A stretch of DNA of 31,531 nt, from positions 1 through 31,531 of the forward strand of contig JBBHKE010002313.1 in NCBI GenBank assembly GCA_037447655.1, written 5' to 3'. The DNA is from Zygnema cylindricum (Eukaryota > Streptophyta > Zygnematophyceae > Zygnematales > Zygnemataceae). Below the pieces are notes generated by a model, which made no database searches, was not told the origin of the DNA, and saw nothing but the letters and a program-made list of their open reading frames with translations. Positions 27,170 through 31,531 of the stretch are shown piece after piece; position 1 is the first letter of the stretch; each line of letters begins with the position of its first letter. Made by a program: the position numbers and the translations under genes.

Positions 27170-28625
27170 TCAGATCTGTCTTGGTCCAAAATGAATACGC
27201 AAGCTCGTTCTATTTTAAAATTTTGTATATCAGAGGACTTAGCTATGTCTCACATAAAAATGAAAAAGGCAATTGACATATGGAATTCTCTTAAAAATGA
27301 TTATGAAAAAGCTAATGTCCATGAAGAACTTTTGTTGGCTGGAAAAATTTGGAACTATAAGTATATTGGCGGAACAATGACCGAGTATTCTAGCAAATTT
27401 CGCATCTTTTTAGGTTCCCATGCTTGTGTAGGGGGCAAGTTTCCTTTGTTTCAACAAGCAACATTGCTAATGAGAGGTCTCCTTAAGACTAGCTAGACTT
27501 TATAGTTAGCGATAAATATTTTACTAGAGGAGGAAGCGACAACTAAAATTCTTAGTTTTGAGCAAGTAGAGGCTTTAAATACAGATTTTGAGAGAAAGGG
27601 AAATTTTAATCAGCAAAGAAACAAGGTTATTTCACATAATCAGTTTCAACAGTTTCATCTGAATGGAAATAGACAGTCCAATAATGCTTGTTTCTATTGC
27701 ACTGAGAGAGGTGATGTATATAGGTTTTTATCTAAGCTTAAAAAAACTAATAAAACAAGTTTATACAGGCTGGGATGGCAACAGAGCCAATTTTACAAAG
27801 GCTTCACGGGACGTACACCTCGTGGAAATGCACTTTTTTGAGCATCGTTGCACTATGACGACACTCTCAACCTTTTTGGGGAAGACAAAGCAGATCAATT
27901 TGCGATGACGGCAGCAATGGAGGGCCCAAAGGACCCTGGATGGATAATGGATACAGGAGCGTCATCCACACATGTGTTGGAACAAGAGTATCTTCAAAAA
28001 TCTGAAATCAACACTGGAAAAGAATATTTACTATGCATGTGGCATGAGTGTCCAAACTCGTGCTATGGGTGATGTATCCTTGCTGGTTGATGTAGAAGGA
28101 AAAAAAATTGAAAGGACTCTTCACAATGTCCTCTTTGTCCGTGAATTTAAGAAAAAAATGTTTTCTACATCTTTGGTGGAGAGTAAAGGCTTTGAAATCA
28201 ATCTCAAAAATAGTCAGCAGGTTGTTAGCAAGAATGGCAAGGTTGCAACTACAGGTACTAGAGATAATAACAAAATGTTCCCTTTGCATATAGCTAATAC
28301 AAAGGAGAATGATGTTTTTTATTCCGGTGTTACGCACTCAGATGAATTGTGGCATAAAAAATTAGGCCATGTTAATTATGAAAGTTTGAGAAAAATGGTC
28401 ATTGTTGGCAAAATAGATGGTGTCTCTATAACACATCAGTTTGTTAAAATATATGATGGTTGTGTTTAGGCAAAATACATAGCCTACTATTCCCTACAGA
28501 GTCGGAATATCGGTCAACTAGAATTTTACAACAAATTCATTCCAATGTTTTTAGTCTTGCAAAGGTCTCACCTACCGGGGAGATAAAACTTATGGTCACC
28601 TTCACATATGATTTTTCAAGGTTTC
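27022..28625 (+). pseudogene. Copia family B gag, protease, pre-integrase and integrase start, decayed
   Basis: After the stop at 27167, gag resumes at 27191 with ILKFCISEDLAMSHIKMKK, IWNSLKNDYEKANVHEELLL and YIGGTMTEYSSKF. The nucleocapsid knuckle (CFYCTERGDVYRF) has lost His and the last Cys. The protease motif GWIMDTGASS (27936-27970) keeps the active-site DTG, the only copy here that does, but a small insertion right after it shifts the frame. The next frame (27972-28469) runs through KKMFSTSLVES, LWHKKLGHVNYESLRKM and YDGC, where the first knuckle Cys is Tyr, and stops at TAG 28467. Integrase continues out of frame to about 28620 (IHSNVFSLAKVS: first catalytic Asp is Asn; FTYDFSRF). At 28625 the sequence switches to an inverted family A element. 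Confidence 0.87.
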
Positions 28626-28893
28626 GCATTTCCTCCCCTTCCTCCTCATTGTCTGTGATGGTGGTTGATGTTCTAGTAGCTGTTATGACTGCTATAGTGG
28701 TGGAGGTGCCACAAAAACGTGTTCCTCCAAACCCCAGTGGAGGTGGGCATCGAATTTGGTGCAACACTATGCCCCATAGGTGCTTCTCAAAAAGTTCCCC
28801 CACCATCACCATTTCCCAATAATGAAATTTTGATCCATCAAATATGGACACCCTTGAGGGTGGTCCCATAACCTAGAATTCTGTGGTCTCCAT
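28625..28893 (-). pseudogene. Copia family A gag N-terminal fragment, inverted
   Basis: From the ATG at 28893 (METTEF-like), through PBS-like GGTTATGGGACC (28862-28873), MGPPSRVSIFDGSKFHYWEM, GELFEKHLWGI, and a Thr-rich linker ending in NEEEGEEM. It ends at 28625 on the broken integrase of family B. Homologous to 30325-30590 in opposite orientation. Confidence 0.8.
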
Positions 28894-29465
28894 TGACCCA
28901 CATAATGAGCAACATATGTAAAGCCTCTAGGATAATGTGTGCCTTTCCCACTTTCCCAATGAATAAATGCCACCCTCGCATACAAGTTTTCTGACCACCC
29001 CTACCCCGTGAGGACTCGACTCCTATGAGTTGAACGCAAAATGAATCACTCAATTTGCTCCCATGAGCAGTAAGTTATGGATAGCCAAAGATGGCCTATA
29101 AATACAAAAGGTCACATGGAGAGAGGCGCCTCAAAAACGCTAAGTCCTTACTCACCTACTGAAAGCTACCTAATACTCTACCACACACCAAATCAAAAGA
29201 CTGTATAGTACAAGAAGGTACAGTGGGCGATGTATTTGTTGTACAACCATAGTACGACATGGCCTTCTGGTTGACGTCTGTCAGCTGGGAGCCATGGTTC
29301 CTCCTATATCTTTTTGGACGTACAATGATGTGGCACCACGTTGCACAGCGCGCCGCTATGTACGAATGCCGCCAAATGTTCACTCTTTTTTGGTTGCGGT
29401 GACGATGTTCGTCCAATCAAATATTTTACACGGTTCGATTCGCGTCAGTGAGCGCCGTTGTTTAT
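28874..29465 (-). mobile_element. Family A LTR, right part, inverted (left arm of an inverted repeat)
   Basis: Its reverse complement is collinear with about 29700-30345: the same GGTACAGTGG..TACTT-type block, CCACGTGGCGCCACAT-like motif, TATA at about 29094-29105, hairpin ACTC-ATAG-GAGT (29019-29030), TATTCATTGGGAAA and CAATGGAGACCACAGAATT. The LTR's far end is missing beyond about 29465. Confidence 0.75.
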
Positions 29466-29608
29466 ATGTGCTATTGGAAAGAAGTAATTATTATTTCACT
29501 TCTTATTTTAGTCTCTAGAGAAGAGGAATAAGTGAGAGACACCATGGTTGCCCCATAGGCAAACAACACTCAGACAGACAGACTGACAGATTACCAAAAT
29601 GATAGATT

Positions 29609-29671
29609 GACCTGAATTTCAACCTGGGTCCCTCATTGTCCTTAGTAACCTGCCGCCCTATCCATTATGTC
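29609..29671 (-). other. tRNA-Arg-like segment in a family A LTR, antisense
   Basis: Minus strand: GACATAATGGATAGGGCGG closely follows the D-arm of eukaryotic tRNA-Arg (CTAATGGATAAGGCG). About 30 bases later ACCCAGGTTGAAATTC resembles the T-arm with a B-box (GGTTCGANTCC). Spacing from D-arm to T-arm (43 bases) is close to that of a tRNA (39). No cloverleaf closes fully, so it is not a tRNA gene. Confidence 0.5.
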
Positions 29672-30113
29672 GTAGATTAATTGTTAGATATATAGGGCTC
29701 AATAAATACATAAAGTGTTACCCGACGGCGATTATATTTAACGGAAACAAACTGATGGAACGTCACACGTGTTTTACGGCGGGCGTGGACGCGAATCCGA
29801 CCGTATAAAATAATTGATCGGATGGCCATTATCGCAACCGCCAATCGTGAATGAAATTTTGGCGGCTTTCGGATATTGCGGCGCGTAATGCCACGTGGCG
29901 CCACATCATTGGATGCTTGAAAATATGGGAGGAGGAACCATGGCTCTAGGCTGATAGGCGTCAACCATATGGCCGTATAAAAAGTACACCGACCACTGTA
30001 CCTTCTTGTACTGTACACTCTTGTGATTGATCTAGGGTTCACTAGTAGGTAGCTGTGAGTAGGGGTTTAAGGACTTAGAAGTTTTTGAGCGCCTCTCTCC
30101 AAGTGACCTTTTG

Positions 30114-30121
30114 TATATATA
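30114..30121 (+). promoter_or_regulatory. TATA box of the right family A LTR
   Basis: TATATATA followed by GGCCACTTTTGGCC, equivalent in position to TATAAAT in A1. Confidence 0.7.
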
Positions 30122-30324
30122 GGCCACTTTTGGCCATCTATGATGTACTGCTCGAGGAGCAAACTCACTGATTCTTTTTGCGTTTGGCTCAACAGAGTCG
30201 GGTCCTTACAGGGGTGAGGCTGATCAAAATACTTGCGTTCCAGGGTGGCACTTATTCATTGGGAAATTCTAAGGTGCACAGATTATCCAAAAGGCTTTAT
30301 ATAGGCTTCTCATTCTGTGGGTCA

Positions 30325-31531
30325 ATGGAGACCACAAAATTGCACGTTATGGGCCCACCCTCTAGGGTTCCCATATTTGATGATTTACACTTTCTTTATT
30401 GGGAAATGATGATGGAGGGGGAACTTTTTGAGAAGCACCTATGGAGCGTAGTATCTGAGCAAATTTGATGCCCACCTCCACCCGGGTTTGGAGGAACACG
30501 TTTTTTTGGCATCTCCACCACTTCATTAACAAAATTAGCTCTCACCATCACCAATAATGATGACGAAAAAGGGGAGGAAATTATTATGGGAGGAGAAAAG
30601 GAAAGAGTTGAACCTCGAATGACACCATTACCAAGGACTCTACCGGCAATAGCACCACCAACAACGATGACAGTGGGTCAGACTGAGCAGTCAAAATATG
30701 AAAAGTGGACCTTTTAAGATAAGGTTGCTAAACTCTTAATTCTCAAAAGTTTATTGAAGGGTATTGTTACTCCCCTTATGCATGTCAAATCTTCATCTCA
30801 GATTTGGATATCACTAGTTAACAAATATAAGAGTGGATTTCTTTCAGCAGCAACAGTTGGCAGAAAATAAGATTGCAGCCTATACTTATAAGGTTGGAAG
30901 CATGAACAATTATTGCAATGATCTAGGAGCATTATTTGGAGAGCTAGAGAGTGCAGGTAACTCATGGTCTGATAGACAAAGAGTAAACACCTTGATGATG
31001 AAGTTACCTGAAGAGTATGAGAATATCATTAATCGGTTGCAAGATATAGGAGGTAGTAATTGGAACTGGGTTGATACAATGGGAATGATTTTATTAAAAG
31101 AAAGCACCATAGATTTTATGAGAGGGAGTCCAAGTTTTCAAGCATTGGTTGCAGGATCTGATTGGCGGAAGCGTGATGAAGAGAAAGGGAAAGATCCTTA
31201 TCGAAACTTTGAAAGAAGAGGACAAGGAGGGGGCAGATTTGATCGACAAAAAAGAGGAACTCCTCGAGGAGGACTATGTCATTTTTTCAAGAAACCACGA
31301 CACTCTATGGCAGATTGTGTCAAACTTGCTGATCTCCAATTAAAAGATGGATAAGCAACCTCAAGTGATGGAGGAAAGAAAAAATTCTTTTTGACTCAAT
31401 TTCATTATGAGGAATTGGAGGAAGCGACCAAATCGGAAGAAGAGCTTGAGGAGCTTCTTCTCAATCCAAAAACCTCTGAAAAGAATGTCGACATTCCACA
31501 GAGACAAAGGTGTGCTTTTGGAGGTAAGAGG
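30325..31531 (+). pseudogene. Copia family A gag, decayed, running off the window
   Basis: The ATG at 30325 opens METTKLHVMGPPSRVPIF, with the PBS GTTATGGGCCCACC at 30346-30359 inside the coding sequence. Lesions: TGA at 30466-30468 (where relatives have Arg in QIRCPP), TAA near 30715, a frame change near 30838 and TAA at 31352. Between them the Gag is easily read: KYEKW, KGIVTPLMHVKSSSQIW, an open 173 codons from 30833 with LPEEYENIINRLQ and MGMILLKESTIDFMR, and the nucleocapsid LCHFFKKPRHSMADC, whose second Cys is Phe. The acidic linker and QRCAFGGKR follow at the window edge; protease, if any, lies beyond. Confidence 0.87.

Larger units (their letters stand above)
29510..30345 (+). mobile_element. 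Family A LTR, right arm of the inverted repeat
   Basis: Similar to the A1 LTR from CTCTAGAGAAGA (about 29513, A1 22950) onward; the first 150 bases of the LTR are missing. It contains the antisense tRNA-Arg-like segment (29609-29671), a TATA box TATATATA (30114-30121), the hairpin GGCTC-AACA-GAGTC (30186-30199) and ends just before the PBS at 30346. Confidence 0.75.

Noticed and set aside
29677-30042. 121-codon minus frame similar to the frame at 29294-29518
   Set aside because: The similarity is due to the inverted LTR repeat; no protein family fits.
1-31531. Reverse transcriptase/RNase H domain
   Set aside because: Searched for YVDD-type and neighbouring Copia RT motifs in the visible frames and found none; all elements here stop before RT or lack pol.

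Overview
This is a stretch of nuclear-type eukaryotic DNA with no intact host gene. It is a graveyard and nest of LTR retrotransposons and looks plant-like (streptophyte). The reasons are: Ty1/Copia primer-binding sites that match the anticodon arm of the plant-type initiator tRNA-Met (from memory) over up to 16 nt; a broken exon of a formyltetrahydrofolate deformylase (PurU) closest to the plant form; AACCCTAA (telo-box) repeats; and a 10-N assembly gap at 13674-13683. I cannot name the species.

Layout. 1-3900: no gene; short tandem and inverted repeats, one possible lone exon (2812-2878) and a large CT microsatellite carrying three copies of a purine hairpin module. 3905-5606 (-): decayed Copia gag-protease-integrase (family B-like) with a 73-bp internal tandem duplication. 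5607-7720: AT-rich, no gene. 7722-13320: copy 1 of a Ty3-type gag element (gag on the minus strand, very long 5' leader), interrupted by a 1.6-kb insert holding the PurU fragment. 13918-17860: copy 2 of the same element, gag broken by two nonsense codons. 17960-19250: a mosaic of three Copia pieces in alternating orientation. 20179-21930 (-): Copia family A gag/protease/pre-integrase remnant. 21960-28625 (+): Copia family B, split by a complete, young family A element (22802-27016). 28625-31531: two further family A 5' ends arranged head to head as an inverted repeat; the right one runs off the window.

The centrepiece is the 4215-bp element at 22802-27016. It has 1180-bp LTRs (about 17 differences by eye), a 5-bp target duplication, a polypurine tract and a half-tRNA-type PBS. 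It encodes no pol: an open Gag reading frame runs through a perfect CCHC knuckle into a unique tail of about 230 residues exactly where protease would begin. In it and its relatives the gag start codon lies inside the LTR and the PBS is itself gag coding sequence. One side effect is that its 3' LTR supplies a promoter and an in-frame ATG to the gag of the element it interrupted. Its LTR also carries a conserved leader hairpin and an antisense tRNA-Arg-like segment. No reverse transcriptase or RNase H domain is visible anywhere in the window.
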